In this document: positions 47,250 to 57,846 of the stretch, one piece after another
How the letters are laid out: every line of letters begins with the position of its first letter
Numbering within the stretch: position 1 is the first letter of the stretch
Notes under the pieces: generated by a model
Told to the model about the DNA's origin: nothing
Seen by the model: the letters and a program-made list of their open reading frames with translations, nothing else
The model's database searches: none
Program-made: the position numbers and the translations under genes
Origin: Rhizoclosmatium globosum
Lineage: Eukaryota > Chytridiomycota > Chytridiomycetes > Chytridiales > Chytriomycetaceae
Direction: 5' to 3'
NCBI GenBank assembly: GCA_002104985.1
Contig: MCGO01000173.1
Location: 16,331 to 80,330, forward strand
Length of the DNA stretch: 64,000 nucleotides

Positions 47250-48581
47250 TTAATGCCCTAACCGTCCTGTTCCGCCACCCATACAGATTGAGACAAAATA
47301 TGCAACTGGATTCCACAACCCACACATTGAAAACCCAACTCCAACCAACAAATGCAACCAAAACGGGATATATCCACCAATCAGTCCAATTATCCGCACA
47401 GCAGTCGCAGGTGTCCAAGACAGCAAAAACCCACACGCCAGAATTAACGTCTTGGCGAACAACCTGTTCATGGACGCCTTCAATTTACTTTGAGGTGACG
47501 AACTTTGTGGCACTGTCTTATCTAGAGTTCTTGGAAGCGTTCCTCGTGCTCCGTTATTCCCAAACGCCGTCCCAGGATACATTGGTGGAGACTTCACATC
47601 ACTCCCACCCTGTGAAGCATGCGGAACAGTTGATGACGCCTTTTCCAATGTAACACCTCCACTAGCCCCTTCCACAACCTCAGTCCCAACAACACCTCCA
47701 CCAGCCCCCGGAATCTTCAACAAACTAAACGCCGATGAATTCGGCGGCGACCGAATGTTCCCTTCACTCCCACCATGGGGCGATTCAATCCGATCCAACG
47801 AACTAGCAGCGCTCTCAAACGTCTGTTTATGCTGAATCGTCGCGTTCCCCGCCGTCGCGCTACTCGCCGCCGCCGCCGCAATTTCACTCGTCACTTGACT
47901 AATATTACTGAAAATCAAAACGTGGAAGAGAGCTATGAGGAGGAAATGGAGCCACAAGAACGGATAAAACATTGCGATTCTGAGTTCAGGGAATGACGGC
48001 GCGATCCAGCATTCATACTATAAATCAAAACGTCAGTACAAAAAGAAGATAAAAAAATTAAATAATGTTTTTTTTTTTACCTCGGCATCCCCAAAAACAC
48101 TACCCCTCAACATCCCCGCCTGCGCGATATACAACGCAACAGTAAGCACACTCGGTAGTCCCCAACCATACAAATGAAACAACCCCCACCACCGATCCGC
48201 GACTTTCGCGCCCCACGAAATCGTCAAGTAACAATACAAGCTAGCAAGAAAGTTCCAACAACTTGACGCGTTTAGACAGAATTGGAAGATTGTTCCGACG
48301 ACTGTACATGCTGTTGCGTCGGATGTGATGGATGTGCCGATTATCCAGCCTATGCTGAGGGCTGCGTCTGTGACGGCGAGGAAGGATTGGAGGTAGCAGA
48401 GGGATGTGCGGGTTGATCTGAAGTAGAGGACTGCGGCGAGGAGGGATATGTTTGCGAGGAGGGAAATGGGGCAGATTGTTCGCATTACTGTTTGGAGAGT
48501 CGCGTTTTCGCTGGGGGTTAGGAGGGTTGATGTCATTTCTTCAGTCATCAAGTCTGGAATCAGAGTGGTGTTTTGGGACAT
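47250..48581 (-). CDS. Seven-helix receptor (cAMP-receptor-like GPCR), divergent
   Basis: Exons 48581-48081 and 48017-47250; 1,269 nt, 422 residues. The intron lies slightly earlier than in the other copies, inside the second extracellular loop motif (RGSVFGDAE, then YECWIA). NASSCWNF, PFLWLHFLLIALF, KASMNRLFAKTLILACGF and SWTPAT identify the family. Long Ser/Gly-rich third loop, N-terminal extracellular segment with glycosylation sites. Converges with GLE1 (42 bp between stops). Confidence 0.78.
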
Positions 48582-48813
48582 GAATGATTAGAAGATTCTG
48601 CCATTTTTCATTGTTGCGTGTAGGAACTTTGGAACAATGGCGAGTTTAGCAGCATGAGGACAATGAGCATACAAGAGACGATTTCAGAAAAAGGAGATGT
48701 CCGATTCACAATTGGTCCTTCAAGACCCTTTATTGCAACGAAAGAAGAGAACAGTAACAAGAAATTAATCAAATCCCCAATCCCTAAATTCTCATGCACA
48801 AACATCAATGCAC

Positions 48814-50152
48814 TTAGGCAGTGTCCTCAGACAAGAGGGTCTTGATGTAGGCAGAGTTCTTGGCGTGAGCCTTCTTGGTAACCTTACCGGCAGCACGGCC
48901 CAAGATCTCAGCACGACGGAGAGTCTGAGCGTATGGGTTCAAGCGAACCATGACACCCATGTTCTTGAGTGGGTTCTTGCGCTGAGTGAATGGACGCTTA
49001 GCCTCCTTCAAGCCAGCTGGGCGGACAACAGCCTGGACTTCCTCAGAGTTGATGAGACGTGGCAAGTCTGGGTTAGACAAGACGGCAGATGGGAGCTTGT
49101 AGCCCTTCTTCTGGGAAGAGGCAACAGTCTGGGAACCCCAGATGGAGTCCAAACGCTCGAAAGCTGGACGGGTCCAGATGACGAAACGACCAACGTGACC
49201 ACCTGGAGCCAACTGGAGGAGGTTCAAGGCAGAGACTGGGACAAGCTCAACACCTGGGATGTTGCGGAAGGCCTTGGAGAGACCGTTGTCCTCGTTGTAG
49301 ACAATGAGAGGACCACGGCGCTGACGGTGGCGACGGTTTCTGAGCTTACCCTTACCGGCACGGATCTTCTTGGAGTTGATGACCTTCTCGACATCAGCGT
49401 AGGCGTTGATAGCCTTGAGGAGGGAGACAGCCTCCTTAACCTTGGAGATGGACTCAACGGCAGTGTCGAGGACGAGTGGGACCTCGTTGATCTGCTCAAT
49501 CTTGTGACCACGGGCAAGGACAAGGGATGGGAGGGCAGTGGCAGCAACGGCAGAGGCAGTAGCGAAACGCTTCTGGTTGACGTTGGTCTTGACGTGCCAC
49601 TTTCTCCAGGTCTTTGTTGGAGCAAACATACGACCACCACGACACATGTTTCCGAAGGCGGCCTGACCAGCACGGTGGGTACCAGTACCGGAGACACGTG
49701 GGATACGGGCAACGGCACGACCGGTTCCCCAGGACTCGGCGGAGGTCTGGTGACCAGCCTCAACGTTGACGGCGTATGGCTGACGCTTGTTCTTGGCCAT
49801 GTTGGTGTGGACAAAGTTGATGATGTCGGATCTGATTGGGGCAGTGAAGACAGCTGGGAGTGGGGCAGTGGCAACAACGGTGTTGTCACCGGAGTTGGAG
49901 AAGATGGAGACGACTGGACGAGCGGCCTTTTTTTTGGGATTGGGTGTGTGGTTGGTTAGTTGGTTGTTCAAAGTCAAAGTCACCAGGAGGACATCTCGTG
50001 GCAGAAACCAGTCAGTCGCCATCCACACGCGTACGCCATCCAGAACCACATCGCACGCAGATTACATGGCTCTTAGATGGTGCTCGTACACTAGGTTGAT
50101 GGCTCTGGTGGAGGGCTGGGATGGGGATGGAAGGGGTACGGCAGCTCACCAT
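48814..50152 (-). CDS. RPL4: 60S ribosomal protein uL4 (L4/L1)
   Basis: Coding exon 1 is only the ATG at 50152-50150, then a 223-nt intron (49927-50149), then 49926-48814; 371 residues, close to yeast uL4 (362). It is an intact large-subunit protein lining the exit tunnel. Family landmarks: [62 protein letters not shown] and [20 protein letters not shown]. Codon use is strongly biased (few codon types), as expected for a highly expressed gene. The start codon is fixed by the ATG|GTGAGC junction; longer frames upstream of 49926 are intron. Confidence 0.95.
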
Positions 50153-50459
50153 TTTTGTTCAAGAGATGAAAAGGGAAAGAAGGCAACAGTGTCAAGGCCG
50201 CCTAAACAAATCAAGCTCAACCACTTATTGAATTGGGTATGATAAATGGTTTATTTCGTCTAACTTCAAAAGAAAGCATATCCTTCACAGTACGGGGATC
50301 TAAATACAAAAACAACAAGGAGAAAAGAAAAAAGGGAAACGGACATGGGTTACAATGAGAGAGAAAAGGAGACAGAGAAATGGAATTGGTGTGCAGTAGG
50401 TAAATGGAAGAGAAGGAATGAATGATGAGTGACCAAGGTGGATGGGTAGATAGTTGACG
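50153..50459. promoter_or_regulatory. Presumed upstream region of the uL4 gene
   Basis: About 300 bases between the uL4 start (minus strand) and the stop of the next minus-strand gene. It must hold the uL4 promoter. No individual site can be assigned from sequence alone. Confidence 0.4.
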
Positions 50460-51263
50460 CTAAACTTCCTCCTTTCTTTCTTGTCTTTGTCCTTGTTCCT
50501 GTTCAATTTCTTCTGCCGGATGCTCATGAATATCGATTGCCACAGACGCCAGTGTACTTGCAGCATTGGGCAGTAAGCCCAGAGAGATAATTGAGGCACG
50601 ATGGATGCTCGCCACGACGGCCTCCTCCCCTTCAACCAGCATATCATCGTCCATTTCGTACGTGAGCATAAAGTCTTCCAGTTCTTCTTCTGCAAAAGTA
50701 GAGTTTGCATCGACATCGGAGACGCCCCTCCCTGTGAGAGCGGGCGAGGCCTGGTCCCTTCCCTCCAGCTCCAAATCCAACTCAAAGTCCAATCCGGCGT
50801 CAAAGTCGGAGTCAAAGTCGTTTCCAAACAGAATCCGGTCCAAGTTGGGCACGTGGGACAGGCGGCGGTCCGAGGCGGCGGTCTTTGGATCGACAACGTC
50901 AAAGTCCGAGTTGTAGTAAAAGTCGGCGCAGGCCTTGAGGTCGTTGAGCTCCGAGGCCGCCGCTTCCGTTGACAGCGACGACGCTACAATTAGACCGTCA
51001 ATCAGCTTCGCCCGCTGGCTCAACTTGCGCGTGATGGGCGATGTCAGTGAGAGTACTGTGAACCCTACTAGTACTACTCCCGCAACACCAAGGCTGAGTG
51101 CTAGGACAGGTGCGGGGAGGCCGGCTCCCCCTCCTTCCTTTGCTGCTACTGACACTGTTGATGCTGCTCCTACTGCCACCCCGTCCGCTGATGCTACCCC
51201 AGCACACACTAATATGTAGAAGGCAAGCCGCAGTATCGGTGGTGCTCTTAGTATCTCCGGCAT
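50460..51263 (-). CDS. Single-pass membrane protein with acidic cytoplasmic tail
   Basis: Start taken at 51263 (MPEILRAPPILRLAFYILV), which gives a signal-peptide-like leader ending near SADG; an in-frame upstream ATG would bury it. 267 residues. A Gly/Ala-rich short ectodomain is followed by one helix (LALSLGVAGVVLVGFTVLSL) and a long tail rich in Asp/Glu/Phe (DFDSDFDAGLDFELDLELEG, EEELEDFMLTYEMDDDM). Reminiscent in layout of the membrane proteins at 53-64 kb but without a WSC-like domain. Family unknown. Confidence 0.6.
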   Translation of the reverse strand: MPEILRAPPILRLAFYILVCAGVASADGVAVGAASTVSVAAKEGGGAGLPAPVLALSLGVAGVVLVGFTVLSLTSPITRKLSQRAKLIDGLIVASSLSTEAAASELNDLKACADFYYNSDFDVVDPKTAASDRRLSHVPNLDRILFGNDFDSDFDAGLDFELDLELEGRDQASPALTGRGVSDVDANSTFAEEELEDFMLTYEMDDDMLVEGEEAVVASIHRASIISLGLLPNAASTLASVAIDIHEHPAEEIEQEQGQRQERKEEV

Positions 51264-51655
51264 GGCCCTGTCAGTGGTCAGCTGTGGCGGATGACTGGTT
51301 TTTTGGTAGATGTGAAAACACAACAAATCTCCAAATTGCTCTGACTACATCTCCCACTAAGCATGCATTGATATACGCATAAGCCTGTTTATTCGCATTG
51401 TCATTGAAGTAGTAGCAGAAATGAAGCTATCGTATGCAAAAGTTAATTTTCAGTCATGTTGCCATGAGAATTTCCTTTCAGAGTTATGTATCGACATTTT
51501 TGTTCGAGCTGCAACTAATCTAGTTGACACGAGGCATAGGAAGTGATCGATGTGCAATTCAACGGTTAGCTGCTAGGCACGTTAACAGTTAGTGATGAAG
51601 AACAAAGTCAAAAAGGAGCACCTAAAGTCACAATTCCATTAAAACGAAGTCGGAA
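51264..51655. other. Divergent intergenic region
   Basis: About 390 bases between genes pointing away from each other, so it should carry two promoters. No other feature seen. Confidence 0.45.
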
Positions 51656-52789
51656 ATGAAAGTGAAACCACTGTCTCATGGAAATTCAGCGGAAGTAGGA
51701 TTCTCGTGGACAAACCAATGTGTCAACCCAATCCGCGCGACGACTTCATGGTGTCAAGTAATAGTCGACATTCTCTTCTCAGAAGATTTCGAACTCAAGG
51801 AGTTGATCATCAAAATCGAACTGGTTCCTTTCATCAAAAGCAGAGTATCGCAATACATACCTGGTACATCCATCCTACGGTTGCTTACGGCAGAAAATGT
51901 AATACCGCTCAACCACTATATATCTCAAACTACAATTTCAATGCCTTTGGATGTTAATAGAAACCCATGCCTTGCTGAAAATCTGGCCGTCACGGTTCAA
52001 TACAACATGAACGGCACATACTCTGAAGAAGCTATACAACTGCCTTCCACCAAGGCATTCTACAACCGGCACCCTCGCGAAGCTGTCCCCATGAACTTTG
52101 CCAACGTCCCTCGAGGTACTAACATCGTGGCTAAACTAGTCACAACAGCAATTAAATCATTACACCAAGACATATACGACGCGGTCGCAAACCCCCGTCA
52201 AAGTCCTCCTATTCGCGTCAAAGTCGACCTTTTCTACAACGAACACCTTGACGCAATGTATATCCAAGTGAATTCCAACCTCCGCCAGACGTTACGCCTC
52301 CAATTGTACGAAGACGTGCTCATTGTCGAGCAGATGTTTCCAGGCGATTTACCTGGCAAAACTCCACTTGTTTCATTTGATATGACGGCACCGGAACATT
52401 CCCCAATCAAGCCTGCTCATTTTGTAATTTCATGGATCAAGTGCGTTCAGTATTACTACCGGTTTAATAACAAGAACCCCGTTCTTGTGTGGACTACACT
52501 GCTTATCCATCTTTCCAAATTCGCCATTGATGCTCCCAGCATTATTCCTGATGACAATCTTGCGACATTTGCGGAACGAATCATGACGGCAAATAGTGTC
52601 ACTAATGTTGCAATAGATACGGTGAATCAATATTTCCAACTAAACAGTCAAATTCGGGCAACAATGAGATCAACACCAGCAAATGGAGCCACTATCAATT
52701 TTCAAAATTTGGAACAGATTTCTGGATGCATTATTCAAGGAATGGCTCTAGCTACCTCTGTTTCTCGCTTGATTCAGCTCGTTTACTAA
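51656..52789 (+). CDS. Orphan protein, mostly beta-strand N-terminus
   Basis: Single exon, 377 residues, intact. The first 150 residues alternate short hydrophobic strands (GFSWTNQCVNPI, LIIKIELVPFI, QTTISMPLDVN, NLAVTVQYNMNG), suggestive of a beta-sandwich; the rest is mixed with a helical end. A loose resemblance to clathrin-adaptor appendage domains is possible but I would not assign it. No signal peptide or membrane helix. Confidence 0.6.
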   Translation: MKVKPLSHGNSAEVGFSWTNQCVNPIRATTSWCQVIVDILFSEDFELKELIIKIELVPFIKSRVSQYIPGTSILRLLTAENVIPLNHYISQTTISMPLDVNRNPCLAENLAVTVQYNMNGTYSEEAIQLPSTKAFYNRHPREAVPMNFANVPRGTNIVAKLVTTAIKSLHQDIYDAVANPRQSPPIRVKVDLFYNEHLDAMYIQVNSNLRQTLRLQLYEDVLIVEQMFPGDLPGKTPLVSFDMTAPEHSPIKPAHFVISWIKCVQYYYRFNNKNPVLVWTTLLIHLSKFAIDAPSIIPDDNLATFAERIMTANSVTNVAIDTVNQYFQLNSQIRATMRSTPANGATINFQNLEQISGCIIQGMALATSVSRLIQLVY

Positions 52790-53071
52790 ATGAAATAAAA
52801 TGATGGAGAAATATACAAGCACACAGCGATCCATACATGATGACAAAATAAGGACTGTACAAATAACTTGTTCATATAAAATCAATAACCTAGAAACGGC
52901 TTAGTTACAAACTTGAAAGAATGGTCGTATTATTGACTTGGAAGCCAGCATTAACGGTTTTCGATTTAGATTAAATTGAAGTTAACAGTTAAAGTAACCA
53001 GAAGCAACCGTTAATAAAATGACATATAAACAGCAGTACATCTTGAGCCATAATGCGACATCATCCATCCA

Positions 53072-53353
53072 ATGGGCCAATTTCCTTCAAGCGAAGCAAA
53101 GGGAGTCAATTGCTCCAAATGCAAAAACCAACTTCCACCAAACAACTGGAACTTCTTCAACTGGAACAAACCAGAAGATAAAACAAGGATTTATGCCTTC
53201 TTTCGGACACTGGAGGATACTTCATGTGATGTGGAATATGTGCGGATAGCAGAAGTCGGGTACTTCTGCTTATTGTGCCTCCAAACTGAGTGGCCAGCAG
53301 ATTACAACGATTTGCAGAGAAAGCTGTGTGAGATTGAGTATTTCAAGGCGTAG
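53072..53353 (+). CDS. Small two-CxxC protein
   Basis: 93 residues from ATG 53072. Contains CSKCKNQLP near the start and FCLLCLQTEW later, a spacing compatible with a zinc ribbon, plus aromatic-rich central sequence (NWNFFNWNKPEDK). An overlapping frame from 53019 lacks such features. Function unknown. Confidence 0.5.
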   Translation: MGQFPSSEAKGVNCSKCKNQLPPNNWNFFNWNKPEDKTRIYAFFRTLEDTSCDVEYVRIAEVGYFCLLCLQTEWPADYNDLQRKLCEIEYFKA

Positions 53354-53426
53354 TATGCTAATCGAAATACAATAAAGAGGATTTTAAGTCATTGAGTGGC
53401 TCGTAACAATTCTATTGTACAGCTAT

Positions 53427-54965
53427 TTACAAATGTCCGTCTATATTGCTACTCCTCCCATTTGAGCTTCTGGCTGCGGCTGCCTCCCTTGCCAACTCAT
53501 CCTCCTCAAACTGCCCGTTCTGCAACAAAATGTCCATGTAAATCGACGATTCATTGACGCTGACTTGCGGATCTTTGCTCGGAAACTCGATATCTCCATC
53601 TGGCGACAATATACTAGACTGTGTTTCATCCAAATCATCACTGGTATCAATAGCAGCTAACCCATTCCTCAACATCACAGGCATTACACCAACAGTTGCA
53701 TGCGGAACATTCGCCAACGTCCGCATCGTCGACGCAACATCCACCTTCCTCCCATTTCCAATCACATTCGCACTCACAAGCGACCCCGATTGTATCGAAA
53801 GCATCGTCAAACCAGGTATGTCCCGCATAACCTCGTCATCCAATCCAAACACTTCAACAATCCGCTTCGCATCAGACTCAGCCCTCGTGCGCGTGCCGAC
53901 TCGCTCCACAAGAGAAAATTCATACTCTTCGTCTTCGCGAACTTGCAATTGCTCTTGATTTTTGCGGCGCCGTTGTCGCAGAACAGTCACGCCTGCAACC
54001 CCCAGTATCATACAAACAGTTGCTGCAGCAATTCCACCAATCAAAACCGTGCTAAGCTGTTGGGGCGCCGTATCTGTTGCCAGGCCTGCTGGTATACCGT
54101 TCGAATCTCCAGGTGGTGGCGGTGGCTGACCAATACCATTACTGTTCGGGGAAATTGTTGTTCCCCCAGCGGAAGAAACGCCCACACCATCAGGTCCAGG
54201 TGGGCGGCCGAAACCTGCAACTGCGCCATTGTTTCCTGATGCATCGTTTGAGCTTGTTGTGGGGTATATTGTCTGAGTTGTGACAGGTATATTGGGATTG
54301 GAATTGAGACCGCTTGCTGTGGAAAGCATCGGAAACATTCGTTGATTTGGTGGTCCATCTGAAACCGCAATAGTGCTTGTGGGAGGTGGCGGTTTGTCCG
54401 CGATTGTTGTTTTAGTTCGAACAGGTCTTCTTTTATCAGTCGTTGTAGTGGTCGTCGTTGTTGTTTCAAATATTCGAAACACCCGAAATGATGGGGGAGT
54501 AGTACTACTGGCAGAGGCAGTCTTGGACACCACAACTTCGGCGAGATCGTTATAATACAGAGACCACGAAACAACTCCAGTCTCATCGTTATATCCTCCG
54601 CAAAGCATATCCGGTTCTAGAAATCCCAATGTATTAATATGGTAAGCAAAGTTCCCAATCAAACAGCAATGCTCACCAGCAGGACAAGGTAGGTCACACG
54701 ACCCCAGTGTCTCCTCATCCAAGTTCGGTGTCATATCGGTACAAGCACAATAAAACGATCCTCCAAGATCCCACGGTGTCGGACCAACAAGCAAGAACTC
54801 CGTTCGACACATCTCCATACAAGATCCAGGTGTCATCATCGTGCTCCAGGACACGATGGACGGGATGATAACAGGAGCATAACAGCCCCATGAGCTATCA
54901 ATTAGATTCTGGGATTGTACCCGTGTGGGTGCGAGTAATAGCAGGACGAACCCTGCCAGCAACAT
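53427..54965 (-). CDS. WSC-like single-pass surface protein A
   Basis: Start set at 54965 (MLLAGFVLLLLAPTRVQSQ, signal peptide); an upstream ATG at 55181 would precede it with 72 basic residues. 512 residues. Ectodomain with about ten Cys in WSC-like spacing (WGCYAP, SCMEMC, FYCACT, CDLPC, EHCC, LCGGY), then a Thr/Pro-rich stalk, a helix (VLIGGIAAATVCMILGVAGV) and a 150-residue tail. The tail has VGVMPVMLRNGLAAID and, near the end, NESSIYMDILLQN, related to other members of this array. WSC proteins sense cell-wall or carbohydrate state in yeast; that role is inferred. Single exon, intact. Confidence 0.7.
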   Translation of the reverse strand: MLLAGFVLLLLAPTRVQSQNLIDSSWGCYAPVIIPSIVSWSTMMTPGSCMEMCRTEFLLVGPTPWDLGGSFYCACTDMTPNLDEETLGSCDLPCPAGEHCCLIGNFAYHINTLGFLEPDMLCGGYNDETGVVSWSLYYNDLAEVVVSKTASASSTTPPSFRVFRIFETTTTTTTTTDKRRPVRTKTTIADKPPPPTSTIAVSDGPPNQRMFPMLSTASGLNSNPNIPVTTQTIYPTTSSNDASGNNGAVAGFGRPPGPDGVGVSSAGGTTISPNSNGIGQPPPPPGDSNGIPAGLATDTAPQQLSTVLIGGIAAATVCMILGVAGVTVLRQRRRKNQEQLQVREDEEYEFSLVERVGTRTRAESDAKRIVEVFGLDDEVMRDIPGLTMLSIQSGSLVSANVIGNGRKVDVASTMRTLANVPHATVGVMPVMLRNGLAAIDTSDDLDETQSSILSPDGDIEFPSKDPQVSVNESSIYMDILLQNGQFEEDELAREAAAARSSNGRSSNIDGHL

Positions 54966-55350
54966 TCGGTGGTGGTGGTTTAGGCACCTTCGACTCCTTC
55001 GATGAAAATTTTTTCTGCCACTGAACGAAGCCTCGTTCTTGGAACCCTGTTTTTCTCTAAGCCTCAGACTGAGATGCACGGAAGCACGTTCTTCCGCGAA
55101 TAATCTACAGCAGGTCTGTAATAGTGACGTGTAGCGAGGATCCCCAGGTGCTTTGAATCCATGATTAGTATCTCTCACCAAGCCCTGCTATATCACCTTT
55201 TCCTCGTAAATCGCAGAAATCACAGCAAATCTCCGAAGTCTAGCCCTCAATGAAGGAAACAATCGACCGGAATGAATAACAAGAAAATTTACTGTTCCTC
55301 TATGGATAAATGGGTATGTAACAACGAAATAGTAAGAATGCTCTACATGG

Positions 55351-56765
55351 CTATTTCCGCAGAACTCCCATCCCTCTTGGACTGTTCCGTCCACCACTTT
55401 GACTGCTCATCAGTACCCTATCGAGCGGACTTGAATTTTTCCCGATACCTACGCCACGCTCCCGCTGCTGCTGAATTTGCTGCCCTGCCTCTTCTTCTCC
55501 AACAACGTAAACAGGCACATGTGGTGCTGAAGTCATTAGCGAAGCAGGACTTCCACTAGACCTTCCCATCGTTTTCGCAACAGCCGGAACGAGTTTCTTA
55601 TCATGCAACCCAACTAGTGGCGGTGGCGTGAAAGGATTCGGGGATGACGATGATGTGCCAAGGGAATCATCTGATTGTGATCCGTCGTCATTTTCATCGC
55701 GGAGGTATACAGAGTAATCGGTAGTTAAAGGATTCACGCCAAGGGATAAATCTTCTTTGAATCGTTCTTCTAGTGGACCTGAAGTGGTGAGGGGATTGCA
55801 GTTAGTAATGATTGCTAATTTAGGGGCTTCAGGTAATCTGTATTACTTGGTTGGAAATCGCTGGATCGAGACTTTTTCCGTCGTCGATAAGCAGTGAACG
55901 CACTAAATACAGTTATGGCGACGACGCTGAGGACAACTATGAGAGGGGCTGTGAATTGATTGTTGTTGTTGTTGTTGTTGGGTTCTGGTGTAATTAAAGT
56001 AGGAAGCGGCGCTGGAGGTGGAGGACGTGGATTCCCTGGTGTATCCGTCACTGTAGTTGCAGAGGGCCCAGCAGTGATGGGGTTGCCAGTGGGGCTTGAG
56101 GAAATACGCATCACTCCATCTCCCTCATCCAGTGAAGAAACAACGCCACCTCCTTCGCCTCCCCCTATCGCTATCGTTGTTGAAGACGGTATATCAATCA
56201 CATTTGTTTGGGAAGTAGTCGTTTTGGGGTCTTGAATTGGAGACTTAGATAGGGGCAATTCAGGCTGGTTCGAAGTAACAGGTGGCAGTTGAATGACTCT
56301 TGTGGTAGTCGTACTGTGTTGACCTAAATTGCTGCTGAAATGTCCAAAGGGAGGTACGTGGTTTGTCGTTGTCACTATTGAAGTTGTTGACTTATCGCCG
56401 CCCGAATAACAGAACGCACATTTCGTGGTAGTTTTCGCTGCTTTTTCGGTCATAGAAGGCATCGGTATCTTCTCATACATGGACCATAGCCGCGTGTGGT
56501 CAGGGCTGAATCCACCACAGTAATGAATCTTGTCCTTGCAGAGAAGAAAGCACTGCTCAGTTGGCACCTTCTTGATTTCAAATTGAGGCATGCAGGTACA
56601 TGCAACAGCCGTAGCGTTCCAAGGAGCCAGCTGAGCAAATGGGGTATTGCATCTTCCAAGACAAGTTACAGGTGTGAGATCCGGGCCTGCCGCCGCCAGT
56701 GTCACGTTTCCTCCATTCTCCGCTTCGTCGAAGCAGCCTATGTACTTGGCTGTGAACACTGTCAT
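55351..56765 (-). CDS. WSC-like single-pass surface protein B
   Basis: Exons 56765-55847 and 55778-55351; 1,347 nt, 448 residues. The WSC-like domain is the best in the array: KYIGCFDEAENGG, VTCLGRCN, VACTCMPQF, CFLLCKDK and YCGGFSPDH. No signal peptide at the present start (MTVFTAKYIGCF), so a leader exon may be missed upstream. Thr/Pro stalk, poly-Asn patch, membrane helix (APLIVVLSVVAITVFSAFTA) and basic stop-transfer RRRKK. The tail has DYSVYLRDENDD. Confidence 0.7.
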
Positions 56766-56856
56766 TAAGATCTTGTGTCAACGGAAGGATTTGGAGTGGG
56801 AAAAAATCAAGATCTCTAAAATGAACCTCAAAAAAGCCTGATAACGAAAAGTTTTA

Positions 56857-57738
56857 TTATTTGGCGCTGCTGGGACTATTGGAAGAGTCTTTGTTCATCT
56901 TGGATAGTGTCTTTCCTGATGATTCGGGCACCGTGACAGCTTCAACCAACACAGCTGGGGCAGAGAACGGATTAAAATTTTGAAGCTGAAGTTGAGCTGG
57001 AGTAGTATTCCGTAACGAGGCATCTTCCGTTGGATTCTTTTGATTATGTTGCCTTTCGTCAATACTGATATAGACGTCAAGAGGTGTGGAGACTGGATCA
57101 TTCCCATCATCGTCCAAATATCGAACTTGTAATGGACTTATTACCCCCTTTACAGCTTTTCGTCGTTGTTTGTGGAATTCATACGCTGACATTCCGACAA
57201 TTAACACAACCAGAAAGATAGGTGCCAGGATTAAAGCTGAAGTAATTGGGGATGGTTGCAGGCTTTCACTTATATCTTCTTCTGATGACGTTGGAAGGAC
57301 TTCAATGGGGCTTTTATCTTGTACGGAAACGGATCGGGAAGCGGATAATGCCAATTTTTCATATTCGGCAGAGAGCACATCCCCAACCCTTGGCACAAGT
57401 TTTTGAAGAGATTGAGAATGAGTGTATTGAGCCAGCAAAGGAGTTGGTGTTGGTTGAATGGTGATTTGTAAAGTTGTTTCTGAAACTCCAGGATGGAAAC
57501 TTCCAAACGTTGGAGCAATAAAGCATTCTGATGATGGGTTTTGAGGAGCGCAATGGTCTTTTTGAAGAAATGAAGGCAGGTGAATTGTCCTTTCGCCGGA
57601 AACTGTTGGTGTTGCTTTCTCATGGTGTGTGTCGCGATCGTCGTGGAATGCAGCTGTCGGGGAAAGAAACTCAAGACTTGAATCCTCCGTGCTGGCAGCA
57701 GCTATCTGTTGAAAGCTTGCGGCATGAACGAGCGGCAT
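56857..57738 (-). CDS. Single-pass membrane protein C, ectodomain reduced
   Basis: Start at 57738, the first ATG in frame; 293 residues. A Ser/Thr/Pro-rich N-terminal segment with only two Cys (DHCAPQ, SECFIA) replaces the WSC-like domain, and there is no signal peptide. Helix SALILAPIFLVVLIVGMSAY and tail with PLDVYISIDERQ follow. Placed in the array and similar in layout, it is probably a member that lost its ectodomain, or whose first exon is not visible in the 100 bp to the next gene. Confidence 0.5.
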   Translation of the reverse strand: MPLVHAASFQQIAAASTEDSSLEFLSPTAAFHDDRDTHHEKATPTVSGERTIHLPSFLQKDHCAPQNPSSECFIAPTFGSFHPGVSETTLQITIQPTPTPLLAQYTHSQSLQKLVPRVGDVLSAEYEKLALSASRSVSVQDKSPIEVLPTSSEEDISESLQPSPITSALILAPIFLVVLIVGMSAYEFHKQRRKAVKGVISPLQVRYLDDDGNDPVSTPLDVYISIDERQHNQKNPTEDASLRNTTPAQLQLQNFNPFSAPAVLVEAVTVPESSGKTLSKMNKDSSNSPSSAK

Positions 57739-57846
57739 CGGAGAATTAGATTTTTGATTTTTTTTTTCTAAATATTTTGTTTTGAAGAGATTCAAGGACT
57801 ATACAGTATAATACAAAAGAATAAGAAGACAAGGAAGGGCAAAAAA

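Noticed and set aside
48808..49959. Long open frames antisense to and overlapping the uL4 gene (plus 48808-49959, minus 49224-49889)
   Set aside because: They are shadows caused by the strong codon bias of uL4; no domain, and uL4 itself is certain.
51656..52789. Adaptor appendage-domain protein
   Set aside because: Only a vague strand pattern; no diagnostic motif.
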